A stretch of DNA of 64,000 nt from Carallia brachiata (Eukaryota; Streptophyta; Magnoliopsida; Malpighiales; Rhizophoraceae): contig JADCRB010000118.1 in NCBI GenBank assembly GCA_021464245.1, forward strand, positions 2,420,056 to 2,484,055, written 5' to 3'. Position numbers and translations under genes: made by a program. Under the pieces are notes generated by a model. That model was not told the DNA's origin. It did no database searches and saw only the letters and a program-made list of their open reading frames with translations. Below are positions 52,567 through 64,000 of the stretch, piece by piece. Every line of letters starts with the position of its first letter. Within the stretch, counting starts at the first letter, position 1.

Positions 52567-55500
52567 CCCTAAAAAATAGAGTCAAACACCCCCTTAGTGA
52601 TGTAGATTAGTTAGTTTGTATTAATTTAACACATGTTCAAACTAAATTGTTACTGTTGGTTTGAAAATTTTTTAAAATGCAATTAAATTAATATGATTAT
52701 AATTAAATAACTGTCATAAGTAGTTGTTGGTTAGTTTAGTTGGTTTGAATCATATTTATGATAAAAAAATAGATTTTAAAAGATTTAAATAGAAAAAAAA
52801 AGCCTAAATAATATGGATAAGATTCTATTCTAAGTAAACCATTAAAAAAACTAACTATATTTAAATACAAATGTAAATAGATTAAAGTTCTAAATTTGAG
52901 TGGAAATAGTTTGGTTTTTTCAAGTATCCTCTGTGGAATAAAATTTTGGGTCATTTTAATATTATTAAGCGATTGGTTCCATTTTAGCGATTTTTGAATT
53001 TTCTAAGAACTCAACCAAACCATTAAATGGGGCTTCTTTAAATTACAAATTCTAACCGATCCGTTTTTTGTTTTTAGTTTTGGTGATTTTGATTTGATTT
53101 TCATCTTGTTGATTGGATTAGACAATTTGAACAGTTTAATATATACCCGACACTTACTTACCTATAATTTAGGGATATGATTTTTTTTTTTTTTGGTCCT
53201 ATCTCTCTTTTCCCCTCATTATCATATTTAATCTCCAAAGGATTAGAATCTTCGTATACTTTTTCGTCTGACGAAAATATTTTTTCACAATTAATATGAA
53301 GTATTCTTTATAAAAATTATAGGTGGGCGAGAGGGAAAAAAATTATTGGGGGCAAATTTGGAAATAAAAAAAAGAAATACAGATGTATGAAAGGGGAAGA
53401 GTGGGCCACGCTCCCCTTAGATAGATCTGTTCAACCTCATCCCATGGGTTTTTCTACAAACCGAATGGCTTAAAGCTTGGTTGCCCATAGCTTAAAGCCT
53501 AGCAATCAATGGCTGATAGTGATACGTTACCTTTTTTTTTTTTTTTTTAACTAAAAAGAGATTTATTATGAGTATATTAAGCATAAGATTTGTGGACCGA
53601 AGTTGGGTTTATTATCTGTTTTGAGTGCATTGTTCAATTATCTTCATAGAGATGAAGTTATTACCTAAATACTATTAAATTCGAATGAGCATTTTCTCAA
53701 CTGATTATAGTGTTAATGAGTTTAAAATTAACAGTGTACCCGCTCATAGATATTTCAAAAAAATTAAGAGGTTAAAATCTCCCTCGCAATTGTTAAAACT
53801 CAAATTCAAATTGAGAGTAAAAAAAGTACATTAAATTATAAATAAACTATCACATCAAATAGTATGCGTTACCATTACCATTGTATTAGACCACTTTAAC
53901 TGGTGATTAAATGAATTTATTGATTGGATGCACGGCGTTGTTATTGATTGATTACAATGTTGTCCATATGTTGCAAATTGAGAATTCTTTTTTATTAAGA
54001 AGCCCCATAGATTATAAGTTGTATAACAAAGTAATTTTCTCCATTCTCTTAAACTCATATCCCCTTCTCAAAATTAAATTAGAGACCTCGAAAATAGACC
54101 TTTGAGTTTTTAATCAGTGAATGTCTTTGATAAACGAAGTATTTCACTTTTTTTTTTTCATTTAATGGAATAACTAATGTGAAGTATTAACTGTCTTTAT
54201 TCTTTTTTTTTTTTTGGCAGAAAAATCCCAAATAATAATCATATTAACTTAAAAATAAGAAAAAAGTTGATGCACTGAGAGTATATCAAGCCAATATAAT
54301 AATAATATTTTTTTTTTTTCGGAATTTCTAACTTTCTTTTAGTGCTTTCTACCCAATCGTTCTTTAAATTTTAGGGTGCCATCTATTTAAATTTAGATTC
54401 TAATTTTGTAAAAAAATAAATAAATAGAATAATGGATCCACGTCATTAAGTATTGGAGCTTATTGTAAATCCTCAGCGCAGGTAGTTGGATCCTTAATAA
54501 TATTAGATCTTAAAGACATTCGGTGTTTTTTAAGCTATACTTACTCTTTTCTTTCTTTTCCTTTCTTGTTTTTTTTCTTTAGCACAGATATGATTAGAAA
54601 AGTATGTTTAACCTACCCAATTTCAAACTTCAGCCAAAAGGTGACAAATTATTGGGTTGTTGCGCGTTTGATTAGCTTGGCTCGAGCACAAGGTTGATGA
54701 GTCCTTGTGCAATATGAACGTCCAAAAGGCATGCAATATATGCTTATGTCACTTCTGTTGTGTGGGGAGAGAAATAATTGATGTACACATATTCACATAC
54801 ATATTTGTATATATATAAATCTAATAATTATTTTTTTATTGTATTACCAAAAAAAATTTGTCAAAGGCAAAATGCTTTTTTTTTTAAATTCTCATATAAT
54901 TTTTATACTTTATATTTTAAGGCAGCACCTATTTAAATTCAAGTTTTATTTTTTTATAAAAAAAATGTTTTTTACTAATACAATATAAAAATAATCATTA
55001 TATTTATATGTGCACCAATATATATACAAATATGTGTGCCTATTTAGTATTTAGTCCTGTGTGACGAAACTTATAGCTTACCATCACTCCATATTCCACG
55101 GAGACAACTAATAACAATTGCGTTTATAAGTTGAACTTTGTATATCATAGCTTGTGGGGTGGCTAAGCAAGAAAATAGCATTTATATTCAACGCCATAGC
55201 TATCACAAACTTTGAATTCCGCCCCATTATCAGGAAACAATTGAGCGTCACAGATTTAAATAAAATTTCTTGCCAGCGAACGCTTGATATATATAAAGAA
55301 ACTATCTTATAAAGGAAAAAAAAAGAATACCTCAACCGTATATCCATCGAAGAATTCTTATCTCTTCAACAAATTAAAAGTAGAAAAACAAAGAAAACAT
55401 ATAAAATAGTCATAGACAGTATAAAGTTTTTTTTTAGCAAAAAAAATTTGAAGAATTTTTTTTAAAAATCAAAATTTAGAATAATATTAAATAAATTTAA

Positions 55501-55683
55501 AATACACTAAATATATTTAGAGTTTAGATTTAAAAAAAAAGATTTTTTTATTATTATTTAAAGACTAAACTTATTTTTATAATGACTCTATAGCTATTTC
55601 TTATGTTCTCCTAGTATGACTCAATTAAGAGATACAAGAATAAGGTATTTAAGGAGGTGTTTGATTAAATACACAAACTGACC
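52567..55683. other. AT-rich intergenic DNA
   Basis: Poly(T) runs near 53170, 53530, 54150 and 54310. No ORF with recognisable motifs. Part of it (53020-53110) shows degenerate ttttggtgattttgattt phrases typical of decayed simple sequence. Confidence 0.5.
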
Positions 55684-55877
55684 TTTTTTGAGTATGCCAT
55701 TCTCATTATTTGGCCTATATATATATTTATATATATTTAATATTTCATATGGATTTCACTTAAATTTGTTATTCTTACACTTTTTTGAGTATGCCATTCT
55801 CATTATTTGGCCTATATATATATTTATATATATTTAATATTTCATATGGGTTTCACTTAAATTTGTTATTCTTACAC
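55684..55877. repeat. Recent 97-bp tandem duplication
   Basis: Copies 55684-55780 and 55781-55877 differ at a single obvious base (ggatttcac against gggtttcac). Each holds ttttttgagtatgccattct, a TATATA stretch and cttaaatttgttattctta. Confidence 0.9.
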
Positions 55878-56087
55878 ACATAACATCAAGTTAACTTGAC
55901 CAGCGTATTAAATGAGTCATTAAAAATCTCATCAAAGAAGGAAAATCAAAGAGAAGCGCTAATCAGGCCAGACAAACTATATCAACTTTAGGAGGGAAAA
56001 TACAAAATGATTACGATTGATAATTGTAGAAAAGGAAAGTTCAATCTACTAATTGAACCCATCAAAGCGCAATGACAAACATGAGCT

Positions 56088-56123
56088 GATCTAACAACGT
56101 TGCGTGATCTAACAACGTTGCGT
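56088..56123. repeat. Perfect 18-bp tandem repeat
   Basis: gatctaacaacgttgcgt occurs twice in a row (56088-56105, 56106-56123). The inner part aacgtt is palindromic. Confidence 0.9.
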
Positions 56124-56972
56124 GATAGTTGTTGTATGCATACAAGAGAAATCATACTGATCGTGGGGCACTTGTTCAATTTTGTGATCATCACAATACG
56201 ATTTAGGTAGGGAAATTGACTAAAAACCATTTTAGATGCTTAAGATGCCCTTGCAACACCATTTCTAAGAAGAAATTCATAGGTTTGGGGTTCATCTAAT
56301 CTGTTTTCATTTCATGCACATATTACAATAAACATACCACCCATCGTCGTTGTACAGTGATTAAGATAATAACATTATAAGTTCAATTTTCTAACACAAC
56401 GTTCAATAGAACTAAATGTACACTTAAACATGTATAGTTATGAGAGTGGCTGGACTCCGTTATTGGATATCATAAAGTTTGCTCTTTTGTGCAATTGACA
56501 ATTTGAAATGAGAAGTTTATCTATTCCTTGACAATCATAAAACAGGAAAGCTAAATGCTTGTATATAGGAAGAGAATCCAACTTGACATCCGTGTGTACA
56601 AACCATTTTACAAACAAAAACGCAAAAGAAAAACAACTCTCCATTTCTACCACACTATAAGCAACAGCAGCTTGCCATTCCATCAAGCCTGCGTCACCCG
56701 AAAAGGGGAGAAAAAAAAAATCAAAACAGTGAGGAAAGAGCCCTCATGCATCAAGCTAACGAGGGTTCCAAATTTTAGCCCAGTTCATGCCTCCAAAAGC
56801 AGACTTGGCTTTGCGAATGTGACCCTAAGTTGCGATAATTCTTCTTCGTTTACATCTACGATATGTGATTTAATGATCGAAAAGACGCTACCAATACTAG
56901 TGGCACATCGAACCTCATAACCTAAACAAGTATGAGAAATGAGAAACAGAATACAATTACCACTTACTGATT
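56124..56972. other. 3' flank of the NET4 gene
   Basis: The part nearest 56973 is the likely 3' UTR on the minus strand. ORFs on either strand here show no motif. Confidence 0.45.
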
Positions 56973-59900
56973 TTATGTTGCCAAAACTGGAAGTCTCTTG
57001 TGCCCCATATAAGCCCGTCTAAGGCTTTGATACCCATTCCTGTAGTGTTCCAGAGAAAAGCACAGCTGCCGTATCGCCTCACGTTTCTCCTCAGCTCCTT
57101 CCAAAATTGCAATCTTTTGCCTCTCGACTTCTTCCTCCAGACACTTGGCTTTCGCTCTTAACTCATCCTCCAGTTTACGTGCCTTGTCCGCTCCAGCAAT
57201 GAGCTCCGCGTGTTCCATGTGCAATTGGTTAAAATGCTTGTTCATTCCTTCAATCCGATCATCTCTAGAAATTACTTCTGCTTTGAGTGCAACAGCTTTT
57301 GCATTAATCTCATCCCTTTCTGATGTAATTTCAGCAAGGCTTTTATTCAAGCTTTCAATGCATTGATCTCGCTCAGCAATGTCTGCCTTTAACTGCTCTA
57401 TTTCAAACTTTAGCTTTGACTCCGTTTCCGTTTTCTCAGCTTGGAGCATTCTAATTTCGTCCTCTAAAGCACGGCTGCGTGATTCCCATTCTCTTAGTTG
57501 CTCTTCCAAGCTGGTCCGTTCCTCCAACAGCTTGGACATTTTGGCCTTGATCTGCGCCTTCTCTGGAAAAATATTCTGCTCAGCATCAGAGACTGCTGTT
57601 TTCAGCTCTCTGATTTCATGATCCCGATCAGATAAACTAGTTTTCAATCTTGAGATTCTTTCCTGGAGCTTGGAGACCTCTCTTTTTTCTGCATTGAGCT
57701 TTGTTTTCCATGTATTTATGTCTTTATGTGCCAATGCAAGTTGATCCTGCAAACTGCTGATTTTTTTGAGTTGTTCTCCCAATCTCTGAGGATCGCTATG
57801 TAAGTCCAAAATATCACCATCTCTGGTCTCGACATCTTTCCCACCTGATGGTGCCAACTTGGAGTTCAAGCCATCCATGGATTCCAATGAATTTTGCTTT
57901 TTGAGCTCAATCTTCAATCTTGATGCCTCTTCTTCTGCCAATCGTATCCGCTCATTTGCGACTTTCAGCTCTCGTTCATAACCAGCAATTCTTGCAAGAA
58001 GATCCTCTGAATTCTCATTTCTCACTCCCCTAAATAAGCCGTCTCCGTTCTCATCTTGTTGCATCCGGAGCTTCTCCTTCATTTCACGAAGTTCGATCTC
58101 CAATTCAATTACTCTTCTGCTGAGTGCTTGATCATTACCACTCAAGAATAAACTAGAGTAATTGTTTACAGAAGAATCGTCTGATTCTGACTCAGAATCT
58201 GTTAATGTAGATGACTCATCTCCTTCCTTTTGGTTAAGATCAGAGCTACTTCCTCCAGAACCAAGAAAGAACTCAAAACCAGCAGCTCGAGGGCCAGATT
58301 TATGACGACTCAACCTTTGATCATGTGCAGGTGAGGGCCATGTAGAGGAAGGTTCAGAAGTGACATCAGAAATGCCTGAGCCCTGGGATTGGAGGTCAGA
58401 CGGAATATTCTTCCTCAATTCACCAGTCACGTGATCGTAACGTTCAGCCAAAGATCGATACATGCGGTAAAACTCCTCCACATGAGAAACCAATTCTGGC
58501 CTCCTCTGATAATACATCTCAGCCTTCTTAGCAAATGAATCCCCATCCTCTTCAATTAGCTTTAACATCCGCTTGACGCTCTGGTCCATCTCTGGGATCA
58601 AGGAACATTTTGTCATTTTCTTGCTTGGCATTATGAAAATTCCTATTAACTAAAACATCCAATCGTTTTTGTGTCTTGAAATTAAAATATTGCAAAAGGT
58701 ATTCCTATCATGCAGCTGGTTGCTGTGATTGCAAAATGGCAATCACTGAAAGGAACCACTGCATTAAAATTCTAATTTAGGCGGACAAGGGAAGAGGTCA
58801 CTAAAATTATCATGCCATCAACTTCTCAAGTTATTCTAGCCATGACTGTTTTAGTACACAAAACAAAATAGAAAAACAGATCCCAAAATATAGATAAAGA
58901 ATTTTTTTTTGTTAAAACCACAGAAGTAGGCTTATAGTTTCCAAGAAATATGATTTGCATGATAAATATTCTCATGATTTACAAGTCAGAAAAAATGAGC
59001 AACCTACAAAGCAACATGAATCCTATCGATAAATTTTATTGTATTGAAATGGGGATTGGAAGCCTAAAGAAGAAATGCTTGATAATAGCAAACCCAAGAT
59101 ATCAATATATAGATATTTATATTATAAATATAATTTATAAATATATAATTCACAGCAAGCGGCAATTTAGTTGCTTACCCTCCAAATTCTCCGCAAGCCA
59201 CTTGGAATTTTTGGGGCTGATATGACTATCCCACCACCAAGAGTGTGATTTTCTTGACTGCATCCTCTTTACACTCTTATTTGAATTAACCTGAAACAAG
59301 AAGCCAGATGATACCAAATTTTCTGTTCAACAAGAATGTTAAACTGTGTAAATTGTAAAGGAAAGAGGATGCAATCAAGAAAATCACATTGCATTGCATG
59401 CACACAACCCACATACACCAAACGCAACAAGATAGCAAAAGATAGGACATGGAAAAATAATTATCCTACCCTATTTTGGTTTAGGTATTGGATTAAAAGC
59501 CCTTAACATACAGAAATGAATCACATTTGTATTTAACATAATAAAGTGCATTTTGAAGAGAAAAATTATTGAAAGTTGTTCAATGAGGTTGGATAATGGG
59601 ATAAAAAGGATAGAACAATCAAGTCTCAGACAAGTCAAAACACATCAGTAGGATTAATTTGTCCTGCCCCATGGCACCAAAGGCACAAAGCCTACCTTCT
59701 TCGTATAATAACAACTTTTCCTTTAAAAAGTTTCAAGAAAATTTGATTGAAGAGCTACATTTTCTTTCTAGCAAATCTTACGTATCAAAAGAATTATTAT
59801 ATTTGTTTCCTCATTTACAATAATCTTTCAGTAACGTGATAGAAAACTCTGTCCACCAATAAAATGTACTTCATTAGCTGTATCTTCTGCTCATTTTATA

Positions 59901-60179
59901 AATATTTTCACTGCATTTTAAACAACTTGAAATCAATAGCAAACACATATACATTATCGAAGATAGGACTGTTCTTGATTTATAGATTTTTTTTGGTACA
60001 AAAAATGGTGGCCGATTAAGCAACCACTCCGAGGATTAGTTTATAGATTTGGGTCATCTCTCCTGCCAACAAGTGTCACACCTGACACAAATCCTATGGA
60101 GATTAATTATGCTAGTGCACTATACTGTAAACAACAGGGGTCTCGGCGGAGATTCATTACTTACAGTGGAGGAAGCCAT
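56973..60179 (-). CDS. NET4A: NET4-type networked actin-binding protein (NAB/KIP1-like domain)
   Basis: Exons: 60165-60179 (15 nt, MASST), 59179-59290, 56973-58591. Together they give 581 residues, all phases consistent. The NAB domain spans about residues 14-95: [22 protein letters not shown], then [32 protein letters not shown], split over exons 2 and 3. This is followed by [17 protein letters not shown], an acidic Ser-rich linker, and a long Glu/Lys/Leu heptad-like coiled coil to the end ([13 protein letters not shown]). NET4 proteins bind F-actin and decorate the vacuolar membrane. The length and coiled-coil layout fit NET4A/B; A versus B is by similarity only. The ORF from 58631 begins inside the intron; the true exon 3 starts at 58591, where cccag precedes it. 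Confidence 0.9.
58592..59178 (-). other. Intron 2 of the NET4 gene
   Basis: Bounded by gtaagc (59173-59178, minus) and cccag before 58591. AT-rich, no coding sequence. Confidence 0.8.
59291..60164 (-). other. Intron 1 of the NET4 gene
   Basis: Bounded by gtaagt (60159-60164, minus) and ttcag before 59290. AT-rich, no coding sequence seen. Confidence 0.8.
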
Positions 60180-60639
60180 TTGGTAAGTTGGTAGAAACTG
60201 AAGATTGATAATTGATACAAATGAAACAAAAGGCTTGACCTAATCAATTTGGTGATACCTGACACACCTGCAAGCCAATAACCAAAAGACCATCAAAATT
60301 CAAACTTGAAGATGGCCTCTTTGTAGATTAACTAAACATCTTCTCTCCCCTTTTCCTATCTGATAAGAGAGATCACCAAGACTTTGTACATGAGTCAATA
60401 ATGTGATGATGTGAGGTGGGCACCAGACTTTTGTGACATAAAACACTCATGCAGTTTAGCCATGGATAAAAACAACAAATTTTTAATTATAAATATAAGA
60501 AATCCACATTTAACAAATTGGCAGTCAATTGCTACTTATAAAATTCAAACTTGAAACTTTTAACTCCTCAGACAACTTCGATTTCTGCTTTTGTTCACTG
60601 ATTTTTATTAATTAATTAATTAATTAATTTTTATGCAGG

Positions 60640-60960
60640 ATTTACGAATGTATGGAAGCATCAGGGATATGCCAAGATTCATTATTTGAAGATAGACCAC
60701 CAGCCCATTTAATCAAGTTCATGGGCACATCTGCCACCATGGGTTGGTGGGTCATCATCAGCCATACTACCACCTTGGCAGTTAGTTCCATTCAAGCGGT
60801 GGGAGGTGAAAAGGACGCGCCGAACGAGCGCGGGAACCAAACAATTCCTCGAAGACATAAAAATCCTAAAATCCGCGGGCATTGACCCAGAAGCACAGCT
60901 GTCCGGACAAAGAAGTCCAGCTCCCTCCACGCGGCTCTTTTTCTCACTAAAATGTTCAAT
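60640..60960. other. GC-rich, CpG-bearing patch of unknown role upstream of NET4
   Basis: Sits between the NET4 start and its probable CT-rich leader, so it may lie in a 5' UTR intron or be an alternative first exon on the minus strand. On the plus strand one frame (60761-60940) reads a lysine/arginine-rich stretch including TSAGTKQFLEDIKILKSAG, which looks protein-like, but I do not recognise it. Flanks are AT-rich, and a (TTAA)n run precedes it at 60607-60630. Confidence 0.4.
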
Positions 60961-61753
60961 CACCATACGTAATAATAATATAATAATAGACGCAAATTTT
61001 ATGGAAGGAAAAGTTTGTTATGCTGTGACGTAATTTAATAAAATATTTATTAAAATTTTAAAATATGATTTTAAAATTATACAAATTGTCCCTAAATTTT
61101 ATCTTAATAAATAATTTAAAAATAACTATTACTTTTTTATAATTATATTAATAAAAAAAGTAATAAAAAAATAACATATATCATATTCTTTCATTTCTTA
61201 CATGTGATCGCAAAAAATTAAGAGTCAATTATTTTTTTAATACATATTAAGACAAAACAATCGAGACAATTTGTATGTTTCTAAAATTTTTACGTAAATT
61301 TTAATACTACATATTTTTTTAACTATGTTTTCAGCTTTAATAAGAAAATGTCAAAAAACATTAAAGAAAAGAACAAATAACAGGAAAAACCCCAAATAAC
61401 AGTTAAAAATTGATTTTCTGGCATGTTAAAGTCTAATAAAGCATATTATTAATAAAAATTGAAGAATTATAAGAATCATTTATCTTCCGTTCATCTTCCC
61501 TTCCCTTTCCAGAAAATAAACATGGAAATGCAGGCAAGAGTGAGAATTTGAAAGGAATGGGGATGGGTTTACAATCAGATCATCGATAAGGGTCTTGAAG
61601 AATAGCCTATTCAGCCATAAATAAAAACAATTAGCAATACCATAGCAACCAAAATATATAAATATTGAAATAGAAACAGAAAAACAAAACAAGAAAGGCA
61701 AAAAGATTAATACTTTGATGGTCACCTAGTATCTTGAACATGAAAATGGGAGC

Positions 61754-61754
<1 letters not shown>

Positions 61755-61790
<36 letters not shown>
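61755..61790. repeat. (GA)n microsatellite
   Basis: Pure GA run; CT on the sense strand of the NET4 gene. A second GA run is at 61911-61938. Confidence 0.9.
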
Positions 61791-61908
61791 CTTACAGTAG
61801 AAAAAATTGGTGGATGAAGGGGTGGATCAGTAGCAGTTTGAACTTTGAAGACCAAAAATGATTGAATCTGGAAAATCCCAATAAGCTAGAAAAGAAGATG
61901 AATTAATT

Positions 61909-61942
<34 letters not shown>

Positions 61943-61985
61943 TGGTACTGTCTGATATGGAGTTTGGATTTTACATGGGAAAGAA
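61790..61985 (-). promoter_or_regulatory. Probable 5' UTR exon of the NET4 gene
   Basis: On the minus strand this is CT-rich (CT repeat from 61911-61938). It reads through ttctggtcttcaaag-like leader sequence to a possible donor actgtaagcc at about 61790. A candidate acceptor (tcttcag) lies shortly before the start at about 60205. CT-rich leaders with a long first intron are common in plant genes. This is inference only. Confidence 0.4.
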
Positions 61986-62611
61986 AGATAGATGGAGGAC
62001 AGACAGACCAGTAAGTCCCTTTTTTTTTTTTTTTTAAGAGAAAAAAAAATGTGGTTTCCCACATGGAACTTTCAATAAAGTCAACAATCTTGTCCAACTT
62101 TTCTCCAATAACTTCAAAAGGTAGAGATTTATCATTAATGGGCTTGCAATTTTCTGTTCTTCAGATTGAAGATTGTGAGAGTTCGGTTTATTAATTATTG
62201 TAATCTGAGTTATATTTAATTTTATTAATATTTAAATAATAATTTAATCTTTTTATAAGTGATTAAATGAGGTAGTAAAAAGTAAAATAATTTAAATTTA
62301 TTTTAAAATTTTGATAATCAATATATTTTTGATAATTTTTTTTTATTTTTTAAAAAAAAAGATTGGATTGTGACTTGCCAATGCAAAAGGGAATTTTAAG
62401 TTCAAGTTTAGGCGAAAATTGATGAAAAAAAGAATGAGGGAAAATAAGCCGAGTCCAAGTCCAAATGAGAAAAAGACCAATAATGTTTGATTTGTTCATC
62501 TATCATCTGTCTGGACTCTGGACAATGAATGTGCCGCCCAGGGTCTGGTACTTTCAATTTATTCTTTTATTTTATTTTTGAATTTTATTATTAAATTTAA
62601 TATTAAATAAT
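61986..62611. other. Intergenic DNA beyond NET4
   Basis: Likely NET4 promoter at first, then AT-rich DNA. No gene recognised. Confidence 0.45.
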
Positions 62612-62622
62612 AATAAAATAAT

Positions 62623-62794
62623 CACTTAATTAATAAATATTAATGTAAATAATAATAATCTATTATCGCTTAATTAGATATTTCAAGAGAATATAGTCTA
62701 TTGAGAGACTTTTATCGCCTTTTAAAGTTCTGTCTGAATCGGTATAAATTAGTCAATTTAATGAATTAAATATTAGACAGTTTCAGACAAAAAA
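62623..62794 (+). mobile_element. Third SINE-like element
   Basis: Same 3' half as 41268-41458 (gagagact..agttctgtctgaatcgg..tagacagtttcagac), ending in an A run. Flanked by aataaaataat (62612-62622 and 62795-62805), though that repeat is low-complexity. Confidence 0.55.
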
Positions 62795-62805
62795 AATAAA
62801 ATAAT

Positions 62806-63719
62806 TATATAATTTATTTAATAATATTTAAAATTTTTATCTTTTTTCTTAAATTTCAATCTTATATAATTATATATCACTTTATTATTAATTTATTAAA
62901 ATATAAATATTATTATTTAATTTTTTTTATTTTTTTATTATTCTCAGTGTCATATCAACACGTTTTATGATTAATCAGACAAGATTGTTATGTCCTAACT
63001 TTTAAATTTTTGAAATTTTATGATTATTTAATACAATACACCTGTAAAATTCGCGTGATTTTAATGAAAGGAGAGAAAAAAAAAAAGAAAATAATAACCT
63101 TTATTCCTGCCTTTAATATGATGCAATTCGAAAAATAATTTGCTTTTAATTTAACAAAATTTCTCATTTATTTATTCCTTCAATTTTCTCTCAAAGGCAT
63201 GTCGAATTTTTATTAGATACAATAAACTTTTGCACTTCTGTACTTTCCCATTTTCCAAAGCACGCATGGCCCCTTGTCCCTAATGCAATATGCAATTGGG
63301 AGGGGGCAAGTTATGAAGTTTTTTTTTTTTTTTGGTCAGAGGCAAGTCATGAAGTTAACAACAATTTGGAATATTATAAAACAAAAGCATATATATTAAA
63401 TCAATTTTTATTATATTTAAGTTGTGAATTTATTTTATAAAAATAATTAAATAAAAATGTTAATAATAAAAATACAAACCTTAACTTATGAATATTATAA
63501 TTAATATATTTAAAAATTTTTGTTTGATTAAAAAAAAGATGACAAGACGACATAATAATTTAATCAAATATCATCACCCATAGTCGAGCTTCATCTTTGA
63601 ACGTGCTTAAGAAATTTGCGTAGTTAAAAAAAAGGGCTTGAAAATAAATTAAATTTGATACAAGTAACAATAATGGTTTGATTTCAAACCTTTTTTTTTT
63701 GTCATACTGGAAGACAAAC
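62806..63719. other. AT-rich intergenic DNA
   Basis: Nothing recognised apart from poly(T) and poly(A) runs (for example 63320-63334). Confidence 0.55.
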
Positions 63720-64000
63720 AACCCATTCTAAGTAGCAATGATTGCTTGAAAGGCCGACTGCCCATATATCCTCAAGAAGCACGCTTCTAATCTTTGCTCG
63801 AGGAAGGTTAAAGAAGACAAATCCAATTGAATGAGACGAAGCAAAAGAAGCCATTGAGTCAGCCTCACGGTTACTCCCTGAAGATGTGCCTCAAGCCCTC
63901 AACCGAACATTTTACCTACGTGATAATAATTCCCTGCATTCATTAACTAGGTTGGACCCGGGATGAGAAGGTGAAACTCTTTTAGAGATCATAAATAGAA
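63720..64000 (-). pseudogene. Decayed RNase H-like (retroelement-type) domain, runs off the window
   Basis: On the minus strand the reading LVNECRELLSRR, stop, NVRLRA, stop, then READSMASFASSHSIGFVFF and LPRAKIRSVLLEDIWAVGL follows the end of plant RNase H-like domains of non-LTR elements and related genes (the REANxxADxLAS segment and the FDxPP..LLxDxxGV tail). In-frame stops show it is dead. Its upstream part would be beyond 64000. Confidence 0.6.

Overview
This is nuclear DNA from a flowering plant, almost certainly a eudicot. The evidence is GT-AG (and one GC-AG) introns, very AT-rich intergenic DNA full of poly(A)/poly(T) runs, small decayed transposable elements, and plant-only families: VAL B3 repressor, type-A response regulator, tau GSTs, CYP73A, NET4 and a plant Cys-rich finger protein. 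The order or family of plant cannot be fixed from the sequence alone. There are no bacterial-style operons; each gene is a separate transcription unit.

Layout. (1) 516-1867, minus: 5' part of a Ser/His-rich protein ending in a FYVE/RING-like Cys cluster; its last exon was not found. (2) 9320-16423, minus: complete 13-exon VAL1/VAL2-type (HSI2-like) repressor with PHD-like, B3, CW, Cys-rich and DLNxxP (EAR) parts, 869 aa. (3) 22773-24529, plus: complete five-exon type-A response regulator, 155 aa, ARR17-like. (4) 26840-27957 and 37906-39210, plus: two tau-class GST paralogs, each with two exons. (5) 31903-32165, plus: RING-H2 fragment with a one-base deletion. (6) 42479-46675, minus: cinnamate 4-hydroxylase (CYP73A), three exons, with a one-base deletion in exon 2. 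(7) 56973-60179, minus: NET4-type actin-binding protein, 581 aa, with a 15-nt first coding exon and a probable CT-rich 5' UTR near 61.8-62 kb. (8) 63720-64000, minus: relic of an RNase H-like domain running off the window.

The space between genes is mostly AT-rich DNA with small mobile elements. Two hAT-type MITEs of one family have perfect 8-bp target duplications (4544-5102 and 34571-35285). There is a 494-bp foldback element (50848-51341), three SINE-like insertions (41027-41221, 41268-41458, 62623-62794), probable TIR MITEs, and several tandem duplications (18458-19151, 40742-41010, 55684-55877).

The genes do not form one pathway. VAL (chromatin silencing), the response regulator (cytokinin), NET4 (actin at the vacuole), C4H (phenylpropanoids) and the GSTs (detoxification) are ordinary neighbours on a chromosome. 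I found no convincing new multi-gene system. The most useful observations are the C4H frameshift, the as-1-like element in the first GST promoter, the hAT pair and the long foldback.
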